Source: an uncultured Lachnospiraceae bacterium (GTDB lineage Bacteria; Bacillota; Clostridia; Lachnospirales; Lachnospiraceae). Taken from it: a DNA stretch of 53,721 nt. The translations under genes were made by a program, and so were the position numbers. The notes below the pieces were generated by a model. The model was not told the origin of the DNA. It saw only the letters and a program-made list of their open reading frames with translations, and did not search any database. Location: the NCBI GenBank assembly GCA_902794825.1, contig CADBIU010000013.1, positions 1 through 53,721 on the forward strand. Reading direction: 5' to 3'. Below, piece by piece: positions 23,824 to 31,884 of the stretch. Every line of letters begins with the position of its first letter. Position 1 is the first letter of the stretch.

Positions 23824-24702
23824 TTACTTACCGGTCTCCGGAGCTGCGGCTTCCGCCGGAACTGCCGCCAGCTTCCATTTTCTGTTCCAGATCTCGCGGA
23901 TCTGCTCTGTTTTGGCATCGCGGAGTAACCAGAATGCCGCTGCTGCCATCACAGCCGCCATTGCGAGGTTGAAAACGTCCCCCCACCAGAATGCCCTGGC
24001 GGACATAATGCCGTTTTCCGAGACGTTGCTCTCGCAGGCAATCGCAATTATGTCATGCAGCGCATGGTAAAACATGCACGGCAGAATGCTTCCGTTTCGC
24101 AGATACACAGCTGCAAAGATAAAGCCGACGCTCACGGATCCGATCACCTGAAAAAGCGTCTGCAGAGGATCAGCGCCCGCAAAAATATTCGCCGCGTGGA
24201 TCAGGCCGAATACAATTCCTGAAACCAGTGCAGCCTGCCTGAACAAATTCCTGTCCTTCCACTGGCGCATCAGAGTGCTGATGATCACGCCTCTGAATAC
24301 GACTTCTTCTTTAATACCGGCTGTGAGTGAAACGAAGAGGATGGTCAACGTCAGCGGCTTAATACTGAAGCTGCCGTCGATCAGGTTAGGGGCATACGAG
24401 ATCAGTACATAACCCAGCTCGATGAGGCCCAGAAGGAACCCCAGCGGAAGATCGCCCTTCAGCATTCCCTCGAACTCCGGCCTGAACCACCACTTATACA
24501 AAACCAGCGTGATCGCAGCGCCTGCAAAGAGTCCGACCGGCCCTGTTGCGACATCGTACCCGCTGATCACCATATGAATTCCGAAATTAATAATGACTTC
24601 GATGATTTCAAATAAAAGCATCCAAAAGATAGCCATAAGAATTGCGGCAACCACAGGGAATTTCTCAACAAACTTGTGCTGTCTCGTTTTTTGATTGTCC
24701 AT
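23824..24702 (-). CDS. CPBP family intramembrane protease
   Basis: A 292-residue membrane protein with about eight hydrophobic helices. It carries the CAAX-protease motifs KEEVVFRGVI (Glu-Glu and Arg, near 130), FGLIHAANIFAG and FYHALHDIIA. Bacterial CPBP proteins often process peptides or protect against bacteriocins. AAGGAG lies 11 bases before ATG 24702. The C-terminal tail is Pro/Glu/Ala-rich. A terminator follows. Confidence 0.88.
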   Translation of the reverse strand: MDNQKTRQHKFVEKFPVVAAILMAIFWMLLFEIIEVIINFGIHMVISGYDVATGPVGLFAGAAITLVLYKWWFRPEFEGMLKGDLPLGFLLGLIELGYVLISYAPNLIDGSFSIKPLTLTILFVSLTAGIKEEVVFRGVIISTLMRQWKDRNLFRQAALVSGIVFGLIHAANIFAGADPLQTLFQVIGSVSVGFIFAAVYLRNGSILPCMFYHALHDIIAIACESNVSENGIMSARAFWWGDVFNLAMAAVMAAAAFWLLRDAKTEQIREIWNRKWKLAAVPAEAAAPETGK

Positions 24703-24799
24703 TTCTAAATTACTCCTTACGATTAGTCATATATATTCTGTAGTTGGCTGCCCTGGCTTTAACTGCCGCCGAATAGCCGCGCGTCCGCGCGCAGGCACT

Positions 24800-25372
24800 T
24801 CATTTGAGGAATGCCTCGGTCTCTTTCATGACCCGTCTCAGTTCTTTCATATCCTCGAACACGTCCTTGCTCTCCAGAGAGTGGTTCGCGTGAGGGACCA
24901 GTCTGCAGGGAATGCCCCGCTCTTCGCATAGCGCGGGAATCCGGCTGTTCTCTTTGCCGACCCACGGATCGTCATCGCCGGTAAAAGCAATCGCTTCTCC
25001 GATCGGAAATCTGAAAGTATCTTCCAGCGGCGTGTAGAGAACCTGGCGGATCCGGGCTTTTGCCGAACTATCCGCCGCGATCTTAGCCGCCACGATCGTT
25101 CCAATACTCTTTCCGATGAACACAACATCGTCGTACTCCGTAAAGTCGACGCCTGCAAGCATCTCCTCAGCCTGGCGCAGCGCAATAAAAAACGACTCCT
25201 CCATCCGGTTCCGGTCGCCCTTCACCTTCGGTGGAAAGCCTTTATAATCCATAATACGGATCTCATATCCGTATTCCACGGCGATCCTTCTGCCAAAATA
25301 TAGCAGCGGCTTGTCCGCCGTGTATCCGATTCCGGGAAAAATGACTGCCAGTTTATGTGCTTCTTTCTTCAT
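24800..25372 (-). CDS. Small alpha/beta hydrolase
   Basis: A 190-residue alpha/beta hydrolase-like protein. It has VIFPGIGYTADKP at the N-terminus and GKSIGT as nucleophile elbow (Ser near 91). FTGDDDPWV supplies the acid and PHANHSLES the catalytic His. It lacks a lid domain. Likely a carboxylesterase or acyl hydrolase of unknown substrate. It lies about 100 bases upstream of the CPBP gene on the same strand. Confidence 0.78.
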   Translation of the reverse strand: MKKEAHKLAVIFPGIGYTADKPLLYFGRRIAVEYGYEIRIMDYKGFPPKVKGDRNRMEESFFIALRQAEEMLAGVDFTEYDDVVFIGKSIGTIVAAKIAADSSAKARIRQVLYTPLEDTFRFPIGEAIAFTGDDDPWVGKENSRIPALCEERGIPCRLVPHANHSLESKDVFEDMKELRRVMKETEAFLK

Positions 25373-25419
25373 GCTCTGTCACCCGCCTCGTCCGATTTCA
25401 ATTTCAGTAGTTCCCATAC

Positions 25420-25480
25420 TCTCAAATCCCCCGCGGCAATTCCCGCGCACTCAAATCCCCCGCGGCATCTGCCGCGGGGG
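25420..25480 (-). terminator. Hairpin and partial duplicate after the nitroreductase gene
   Basis: CCCCCGCGGC at 25457-25466 pairs with GCCGCGGGGG at 25471-25480. The left arm and flank (ACTCAAATCCCCCGCGGCA) also occur once more at 25419-25437, so the structure was partly duplicated. There is no clear T run, so terminator activity is uncertain. Confidence 0.5.
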
Positions 25481-25489
25481 AAACTGAAT

Positions 25490-26002
25490 TTAAAGATAAC
25501 TGACCGTCTCCGCCAGCGGCTTCCTGCTGCTGTGATTCGGAAGTGGGCCTGCGCCCTCCGCCGCGTAACCGAGGTCAAGCAGCATCAGGATCTCTTCGTT
25601 TTCCGGAAGGCCGATCGCTTCCGCCATCTTATCTGGGTCGAAGAAATTGATCCAGCAGCTGTCCACGCCTTCATCTGCCGCGGCCAGGATCATGTGGGTC
25701 GCCACGATCGTCGCGTCCTCCACGCCCGAATCGCGCTTTCCGCCCGGATATGTGAACACATTGTTTTTGTCGAAAGCTACTACCAGCACAACAGGTGCGC
25801 CATAGCGGCAGGGAGTTACGCCGTCAATCTTAGCCAGGATCTCTTCTGACTGAACGACGTACACATGTTGCTCCTGCAGGTTCTTGGCAGTGGGAGCAAG
25901 TCTTCCGGCTTCCAGGATCGCCTCAAGTTTCGCTGCTTCAAGCATGCGGGCGCTGTATTTTTTGCATGAATAACGATTCTTCACAACTTCTTTGAATTCC
26001 AT
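25490..26002 (-). CDS. Nitroreductase family protein
   Basis: A 170-residue nitroreductase-fold flavoprotein. NRYSCKKYSARML at the N-terminus is the FMN-binding RxSxRxF-like motif; APTAKNLQEQHVYVV and DEGVDSCWINFFD follow the family pattern. Short members reduce nitro compounds or flavin-linked substrates with NAD(P)H. ATG 26002 follows AAAGGAGG. It is downstream of a lipoprotein/ATP-grasp pair. Confidence 0.88.
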   Translation of the reverse strand: MEFKEVVKNRYSCKKYSARMLEAAKLEAILEAGRLAPTAKNLQEQHVYVVQSEEILAKIDGVTPCRYGAPVVLVVAFDKNNVFTYPGGKRDSGVEDATIVATHMILAAADEGVDSCWINFFDPDKMAEAIGLPENEEILMLLDLGYAAEGAGPLPNHSSRKPLAETVSYL

Positions 26003-26033
26003 GTTTTGCCTCCTTTGGCTTATTATTTGTTTC

Positions 26034-26852
26034 TTATTTGTCCTCTTCCAGATACCCGGACGCAAATGACCAGAAATCCCCCAGGTTTTCCAGCGTGAAA
26101 ATATGCGGTTCCGAGTGAATATAGTGCTCGAGATTTCGCAAATTCAGGCTGATGGATGACTTCGAGCCGTCCTTCCAGGTGAGACTGATCCAGTTATAAT
26201 TGTCCGTGACCATTTCGCCGGTCTCTTCACCGATCCGGATCTTGCAGAACAGATCGAGCGCTTCATCGAGCAGCTTGCCGTTTTCGCTTGTAAAGACAGC
26301 CGTGCGCCCGTATCCGCCCTGGTCGATGTGGAAAGCGAGTTCTGCGGGCGGCTCTGTTTTGACATTCGCGAGTTTGTCGTCGCCAAGCGCTTCATAGAGG
26401 TACTCGCCTTTCTGAGGGACATGCGCGGGCGGCAGCTCGTCTTCCGTCTGCACCGAGCTGATGCCGATCGACACCGATGCGGGAACGGATTGTGCGCCCC
26501 ACTTAATGCCGTCGTGGAAAAAACTGACCGCGCCATGCGGCGGGATCGCTTCGTTCACCCCGTCATAAGGAATTCCGAACGATCGGAACTCCTCTCCATC
26601 CTTATCACAGATGGAAAAAGTATAGATGACCCTCATGACGCCAACGTCCGAATTGTTCTCGATCGTTCCACTGAAGCTGTATTCGTAACGGGAAGGATTT
26701 GTCTTTTTTTGCGCCGCCGCTTTTTCCAGCGTCACGGTCACGCCCTCCTGCGTCGCGGAGCCGCCTCTGATCTTAAGGTCTGTGCCGCACCCGGCGAGCG
26801 CAGACAGCACAGCTGCCATTACTATGGCCAATGCAATCGATCTAAAGCACAT
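26034..26852 (-). CDS. Lipoprotein of unknown function
   Basis: A 272-residue predicted lipoprotein: hydrophobic signal ending in LSALAGC. The first half (EYSFSGTIENNSDVGVMRVIYTF) looks like an immunoglobulin-like or FxLYD-type beta domain. The second half (SENGKLLDEALDLFCKI, then ISLTWKDGSKSSISL) resembles small extracellular sensor domains. GGAGGACCTC before ATG 26852 fixes the start. It begins 21 bases after the ATP-grasp stop and is probably co-transcribed with it. Confidence 0.65.
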   Translation of the reverse strand: MCFRSIALAIVMAAVLSALAGCGTDLKIRGGSATQEGVTVTLEKAAAQKKTNPSRYEYSFSGTIENNSDVGVMRVIYTFSICDKDGEEFRSFGIPYDGVNEAIPPHGAVSFFHDGIKWGAQSVPASVSIGISSVQTEDELPPAHVPQKGEYLYEALGDDKLANVKTEPPAELAFHIDQGGYGRTAVFTSENGKLLDEALDLFCKIRIGEETGEMVTDNYNWISLTWKDGSKSSISLNLRNLEHYIHSEPHIFTLENLGDFWSFASGYLEEDK

Positions 26853-26873
26853 GAGGTCCTCCGTTCGTCTCAC

Positions 26874-28073
26874 TCACCCGAGTACAAAGGCAAAATATTG
26901 CTCCATGTCCTCTTTCTCTTTAAACTTCGCCATGTAAACATAGCGGCCCATGGACGGCCAGTCGATCGGGGGCATTTCTTCCTGCATCACGATGTCGCTT
27001 CCATAGCGCTCCGCGATCTCTTCCGGTGTGTGCATGTAGCTGCCTCCATCTCTGCGGGCAGCGTAAGCGCAGAAATAATGTTCAGGTGCGGCTCCGTCCT
27101 CCGAAGTTTCGTCCGCCGCTGTTTCTTCTCCCGTAACCATCCGCGCGTAAATGTCAAAAACATCGATCGACTGCGCGTAATTCATCATATCCGGGTCATG
27201 TCCGCCGGCCGGGCGCATATTGACTTCCATGATCGCGAAATCGCCGGCCTTGCCGATGCCCTTGTAGTCCTTCGTGATGTTGATGAACTCGAAATGGACG
27301 AAACGACGGTCCGCGCCGAACGCCTTCGCGGCTTTTCTTCCGAATTTCTTCAGCTGCTCCGGGACCTCTGCGACCGTGTAGAATTTGATCTCATCATTGT
27401 TCAATACGGCGTCGATCACCGGCGGATACGTGCACGTGGACTCAAAGATCGGCTCGCAGTCGGCGTCAAGGATCGCATCGTAAGTGCAGATATCGCCGCA
27501 CAGGAACTCCTCCATGACATAGGGGGTTTCCGGCAATTCTCTGTAAAAACTCAGCAGGTCTTCTTCGTTATTGATCTTCATCGTGCCGTTCGCGCCGACG
27601 CCGATGTCCGGTTTTACGATCACAGGGTATCCCACCTGCTTCACGAAAGCCTTCGCAGCTGCAAGGTCAGATACTATGTGCTGGCGGGCAGTCGGTATTT
27701 TGGCATCAAGGAAGACCTGCTTCATGCAGGATTTCCTGACGAGGTTTCCGATCCCGTCTTCGCGTGTGCCAACGGCGATGTTGAAATCCGTGCGCAGTCT
27801 CGCGTCCACAGGAAGCCAGTATTCATTCAGGGACTCCAGCCAGTCGATCCTGCCATACTTGTGTATGAAAAAGGCGACTGCGCGGTACACCTGATCGTAA
27901 TCCTCCAGCGAGTCCACATAATAATACTCCATCAGAGAAGCCTTAAGCTGGTCGTTCAGCGTGTCATAAGGCACATCGCCGATTCCGAGCACATTCACGC
28001 CGTGCATGTGCAGGCGGTCGATAAACAGTGTGCAGGTGACAGGGTATGCAGGGGATATAAATACATAATTCAT
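26874..28073 (-). CDS. ATP-grasp domain ligase
   Basis: A 399-residue ATP-grasp enzyme. Residues 1-110 form the N-terminal Rossmann-like domain. GYPVIVKPDIGVGANGTMKI (about 150-170) is the nucleotide-binding loop; YVMEEFLCGDICTYDA and AIMEVNMRPAGG carry ATP- and Mg-binding residues. The C-terminal region is variable and includes an acidic ETSEDGAAPEH stretch. It likely forms an amide or ester bond between a carboxylate and an amine. Neither partner can be identified; the adjacent lipoprotein gives no clear hint. Confidence 0.8.
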   Translation of the reverse strand: MNYVFISPAYPVTCTLFIDRLHMHGVNVLGIGDVPYDTLNDQLKASLMEYYYVDSLEDYDQVYRAVAFFIHKYGRIDWLESLNEYWLPVDARLRTDFNIAVGTREDGIGNLVRKSCMKQVFLDAKIPTARQHIVSDLAAAKAFVKQVGYPVIVKPDIGVGANGTMKINNEEDLLSFYRELPETPYVMEEFLCGDICTYDAILDADCEPIFESTCTYPPVIDAVLNNDEIKFYTVAEVPEQLKKFGRKAAKAFGADRRFVHFEFINITKDYKGIGKAGDFAIMEVNMRPAGGHDPDMMNYAQSIDVFDIYARMVTGEETAADETSEDGAAPEHYFCAYAARRDGGSYMHTPEEIAERYGSDIVMQEEMPPIDWPSMGRYVYMAKFKEKEDMEQYFAFVLG

Positions 28074-28160
28074 GGTATTGCCTTCCTTTGCCTTGTCTAA
28101 TTACTCTTCATTCCTAATTTATAGCATATGCGGCAAACCGTGCAAATATAAATTGAAAAA

Positions 28161-28192
28161 CGCCGGACAGACTCTGATAAGCCTGTCCGGCG
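28161..28192 (-). terminator. Intrinsic terminator after the XRE gene
   Basis: CGCCGGACAG at 28161-28170 pairs with CTGTCCGGCG at 28183-28192; on the minus strand the stem is followed by TTTTTCAATTT. Confidence 0.9.
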
Positions 28193-28235
28193 TCGCCTCA
28201 CTCTAATGTCCTAATCGGTCTTTACGGCGTTCGCC

Positions 28236-28433
28236 TCACTCTTCTGTCCAGAAAAGCTCGTCCAGAGTCTTTCCCAGAACCTTGCAGATTTTAATGCACA
28301 GATTGATCGTCGGGTTGTAATCGCCCTTCTCGATCGCGCTGATCGTCTGCCGGGAGACTCCGACCGCTTCGGCAAGATCCGCCTGCGACATGTCCAGGCC
28401 TGCCCGGGCCGCTTTCAACTTCAGATTCTTCAT
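28236..28433 (-). CDS. Small XRE regulator
   Basis: A 65-residue stand-alone XRE helix-turn-helix protein of the YozG type (MSQADLAEAVGVSRQTISAIEKGDYNPT). ATG 28433 overlaps the stop of the upstream membrane protein gene as ATGA. XRE plus multi-pass membrane protein pairs are common in Firmicutes and often autoregulated; the regulator may respond to the membrane partner. Confidence 0.9.
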   Translation of the reverse strand: MKNLKLKAARAGLDMSQADLAEAVGVSRQTISAIEKGDYNPTINLCIKICKVLGKTLDELFWTEE

Positions 28434-28954
28434 GCCTCTTCCTCCCGGTCAGTCACTTTTTTGACAAGGCCAACTATTCCGATCACCGCAAACATCAGGC
28501 CGCACAGCAGGTTGACTGCAGGTGCCTGGAACTTGCCGTCCGCAAAGAGCTCGCCGGCCCTCCAGGCCATGAACGCGCTGGAAAAATTGAGCACCGAAAC
28601 CACTGCCATGAGAATAATATACCTCTGCAGATTTGTATTCTGCCCGATATAGGCTCCCTTCCAGATGCAATAGCAAGCCTGCACTGTGATACCCACAAAA
28701 ATAGCAAAAAAGTGAACTACATAGGGCTCAGCCGGCAGCACCACTCCCAGTGTAAGCACGCACAGCACGGCTTCAAGGATCATCACTGAGTAAAACGCAT
28801 ACTTATAACCCTCTCCGCGGATCTGCTTCTGCATCTCATCATATTCCGTGGTCAGCTTCTTGTTCCGGTTCACATAGCGAATGATGAAAATCGCGACGAT
28901 CAACCCGACAATTATACCTATTGTTACTCCGATCATACGAGCACTGTTGTACAT
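28430..28954 (-). CDS. Four-to-five-helix membrane protein partnered with XRE
   Basis: A 174-residue membrane protein with a first hydrophobic helix at 8-28, then a cytoplasmic EYDEMQKQIRGEGYKYAF segment and three or four more helices. The DEMQ..IR.kg.kyaF pattern is seen in membrane proteins paired with small XRE regulators. Function unknown. It is first in the two-gene operon and has a clear promoter upstream. Confidence 0.8.
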   Translation of the reverse strand: MYNSARMIGVTIGIIVGLIVAIFIIRYVNRNKKLTTEYDEMQKQIRGEGYKYAFYSVMILEAVLCVLTLGVVLPAEPYVVHFFAIFVGITVQACYCIWKGAYIGQNTNLQRYIILMAVVSVLNFSSAFMAWRAGELFADGKFQAPAVNLLCGLMFAVIGIVGLVKKVTDREEEA

Positions 28955-28994
28955 ATATGCCTCCTTTGGTGAGCTTGTTTTTCTTGTTATGGAT

Positions 28995-29023
28995 ATAATA
29001 CTGCTCCGGCGGCATTATGTCAA
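28995..29023 (-). promoter_or_regulatory. Promoter of the membrane protein/XRE operon
   Basis: On the minus strand TTGACA (29018-29023), a 17-base spacer and TATTAT (28995-29000) form a near-consensus vegetative promoter 41 bases before the start codon. Confidence 0.8.
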
Positions 29024-29174
29024 CTATATTTTACATAAATCTATTTACAGAGGCGTTTTGCTATTCTGCAGGTCGGATGCGGTAAATAGCAAGCCGAGAG
29101 TCCCAGGTCAGATGCCTCAATTGGGCAGGCTGAATTCATTCATTGGGGCGGAGGCCATCTTTTTTTGTTGAACG

Positions 29175-29575
29175 CCAAAATGGATGGAGCCCATTTAGGC
29201 ACTTCTTGCCATGTGCCCCATCGAATATGGATGAACTAGAAAATGGATGGGCCCATTTATGGCACTTCTTGTCGACTGCCCCATCGGATATGCCGTAAGG
29301 TCGGAGACGGATGGAGGGGTTCAAGCACAAGGAAGCCTTTACAGACCATCGGATTCGTCGCATAGCCGTAGGTGGATGGAGAGTTTGTGCACAAAGAAGC
29401 TTTTGCATACCTTCGGATTCGTCGCAAGCCATAGGTGGATGGAGGATTTGTGCCAGAGCACTTTTTTGCAGTCCATCCGATTTCTCGACAAGCCAAAGTG
29501 GATGGAAAGTTTGTGCCAGTTGACATCTCCACAGTGGCCTCCTCAGACAAGTTTTTCACGCCCCATCCAATTTGA
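29175..29575. repeat. Diverged 63-65-bp tandem repeat array
   Basis: GGATGGA-type cores start at 29181, 29244, 29308, 29373, 29436 and 29499, spaced 63-65 bases. Units share TTTGTGC...ACTTTTTTGCA and CATCGGATTCGTCGCA segments. In the 29436 unit GGATGGA pairs with TCCATCC as a hairpin. This fills the non-coding gap from 29024 to the small membrane protein gene. No gene or promoter is supported in it. Confidence 0.8.
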
Positions 29576-29581
29576 TACTTC

Positions 29582-29806
29582 TCACTTCTCCCCGCGAAAC
29601 GCGATTCTGAACACCTTCGTCATCAGCGGTACATACGTCACGGCAAACACCCCCGCTGCCACTCCGACCGCCGCTTTCTTGTACTTGTCAGGCACCTGCG
29701 TGCCCGCCGCCAGGCCCATGGCAAACAGGCAGAACTTCACAAGGGCAAAGTCCTTCCAGGTGCTCTCTTTTGCATAACGGTTACCAATGTCCAATAACTT
29801 GCGCAT
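29582..29806 (-). CDS. Small conserved membrane protein
   Basis: A 74-residue protein with two hydrophobic segments (FALVKFCLFAMGLAAG and AAVGVAAGVFAVTYVPLM) and basic ends. Similar short proteins in Clostridia, with MRKLLDIGNRYAK starts, are sometimes labelled phosphate ABC permease without clear basis. ATG 29806 follows GGAGG. It is divergent from the TIR-propeller operon. Function unknown. Confidence 0.75.
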   Translation of the reverse strand: MRKLLDIGNRYAKESTWKDFALVKFCLFAMGLAAGTQVPDKYKKAAVGVAAGVFAVTYVPLMTKVFRIAFRGEK

Positions 29807-29961
29807 AATTTTACACCTCCACAATAGACAGGGGATGATTCCCTATCTCCATGCTATCAGATTTGATATTCTACGGCACGCTAATATCGTATTTCGTGTA
29901 AAATATACTCATGAGGCTCATGCAGTTATAAGCAGGTTTCGCGACAGAAGGCAGGTAAACT

Positions 29962-31869
29962 ATGAAGTTGGGGATGCATAGAAAAAAACTGAACAAAATT
30001 CGAGCCGCAGCTCTTGTAGTCCTTGCAGCCATTCTTTGTTTTGCCGGTTGCAGCACAGGCCAAAACAGTGCCGGCCTAGGCAGCACAGGTCAAAACAGTG
30101 CCGGCCTCCATCCCGAAGAAATGGCAAGACTCTGCTACTACAGAAATGTAAAAGATGAGAACTTCGACACGGATATGGAAATCGTGGAAGGGCGGATCAA
30201 TGCTTTGACTGATGGCAATTATCTTAAGGAGGACACGACGGTAGAGACACCGCAGGGAATTCTCGATGCCGTCAGCTTTTATGTGCCCAGGGAAGTCTAC
30301 GGCGAAGACAGCCTCGGGGATATCAGCCGCATACTGATCAGCCGCCCCATGAATCTGTGGCTCGGCAACGATACGAGCACCGGGACGTGGAACAACTTTA
30401 CAGACCAGATTGCTCTTCCAAGGGAAGCGATCGAGTCTGCAGAAGTTCTCTACGGATGTCCGGAACACTACACCCCGATGGATTACGGCATCAAGCTGAA
30501 GGAATTCACTTATCTTAAGATCACGCTGACCGAGGAGTTCTGCCGGGAAAATCCGCAGATCTGGGAGTGGAAGCAGCCGAGTATTCTGCAGGATATTGAA
30601 GGGTTTGAAGGCTATGCGCACATGAGAGTTTTCCCGGATGCGGAGAGCCGCTGCATGATCTTTTCTGAGAACGATGATCGAAAAGGCTACAGTAACGCCC
30701 TGTACTATGCCTTTACGCATGAGCCGCTTTCCAACGCATTTAATCTGATCTCGTTTCCCGTCGTCGAATGGGAAAGCGGCGCGGCCATTAAGGGCGCGGG
30801 ACAGATTGAAAACACCGGATTTAATACCGAGACAGTGGTCAATGAATATGTGCCTGAAGAGGAGTATGTGAGCGACAAGAACTGGGAACAGACGCTTCAG
30901 GCGATCCGCGAGAGACTGGACGCGTCCGGAGTTCCCTATGCGCTGGGGCACAGGCCCGGCGTTGACCGCTCGATCGTGATCCGAATGGAGAAGGGACAGT
31001 TTACCGACAATTTCCTGGGCTATGTGATAAGCAATTCGGCTGTCGATCTCAGCTCCTGCGGGGAGGCTCTGCGGGAAGCGTCATCCGGCATAGAGGCGTC
31101 CGTTCAGGAGCGATCCGGCAAAAAAGTGCTGGCCCTTGATATGTCAGCTCTCAGGAAAGAAGCTTTCAATAAACTGTCCGCGAATTGCGTGAAAAAAGGA
31201 GGCGGCAGGATCGTCCTGTTGGTGGATTCAAATGCTGTCGCTTATGGCTATTGTGACAGTATGATTGGTGACGGCAAATTTGTCATGGACTATAACGCGT
31301 TCAACGCGGAGAACGGATTTGCGGGAGAAATGGAGTGGATGGCGGATTTCTGGGCGGCACTGATCAGCGGAACGCAGATTCCTGTGCTCTATTCCAGCAC
31401 TCCTGCCGTCACACTTCAGAACAAAGAACAGATCTTTCTGAATGAGGAAGGACAACCCTGTATCTTAAACCAGTACAGCATTCCGAGGGACAATCTCTAT
31501 GCGGAGATAAAAAGAGAACTCGGGGATTTAGAATATACGCGGATCGGTGTTTTGACAACCGGAAAGCCGTGCCTGCAGTTTGCGCTTCCGGAAGGTGAGG
31601 ATAGAAACGGGCAGATCGCGGCAGTCATGAGCCGGGTATTTAAGAAACTTGACGATGAGATCTTCACTTATTGGTTCAGATTCGATTTTGTCGACGGCAG
31701 CGGAATGCCGCAGCTGATGTTCCTTACTCGCACGCCCGGCTCAGGCAGTAAGATGAAAATCGGCTATTCCATGTATTACGATTCCGGGTTTACGGAGGAG
31801 GATGAAGCGGAAATCCGGAAGCTGCTGACAGAGGACGAGTCTTTGGCAGACCTGGTAACAGCGGAATAA
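29962..31869 (+). CDS. Large lipoprotein, SecD-like head segments, TIR operon
   Basis: A 635-residue predicted lipoprotein. The lipobox ends in CFAGC. A 30-base tandem duplication at 30050-30109 encodes two STGQNSAGL units right after the Cys. Segments such as DTDMEIVEGRINALTDG and LQAIRERLDASGVPYALG resemble the P1 head repeats of SecD (xxVxxRIxxLG). This suggests paired alpha/beta domains outside the membrane. No catalytic motif seen. The start has AGGCAGG upstream. It ends 15 bases before the TIR-propeller gene, so they probably work together at the envelope. Confidence 0.65.
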   Translation: MKLGMHRKKLNKIRAAALVVLAAILCFAGCSTGQNSAGLGSTGQNSAGLHPEEMARLCYYRNVKDENFDTDMEIVEGRINALTDGNYLKEDTTVETPQGILDAVSFYVPREVYGEDSLGDISRILISRPMNLWLGNDTSTGTWNNFTDQIALPREAIESAEVLYGCPEHYTPMDYGIKLKEFTYLKITLTEEFCRENPQIWEWKQPSILQDIEGFEGYAHMRVFPDAESRCMIFSENDDRKGYSNALYYAFTHEPLSNAFNLISFPVVEWESGAAIKGAGQIENTGFNTETVVNEYVPEEEYVSDKNWEQTLQAIRERLDASGVPYALGHRPGVDRSIVIRMEKGQFTDNFLGYVISNSAVDLSSCGEALREASSGIEASVQERSGKKVLALDMSALRKEAFNKLSANCVKKGGGRIVLLVDSNAVAYGYCDSMIGDGKFVMDYNAFNAENGFAGEMEWMADFWAALISGTQIPVLYSSTPAVTLQNKEQIFLNEEGQPCILNQYSIPRDNLYAEIKRELGDLEYTRIGVLTTGKPCLQFALPEGEDRNGQIAAVMSRVFKKLDDEIFTYWFRFDFVDGSGMPQLMFLTRTPGSGSKMKIGYSMYYDSGFTEEDEAEIRKLLTEDESLADLVTAE

Positions 31870-31884
31870 TAGCGGGGGCGTCTT

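Noticed and set aside
26328-28100. A 590-codon plus-strand frame
   Set aside because: Antisense to the ATP-grasp and lipoprotein genes; composition typical of a shadow frame.
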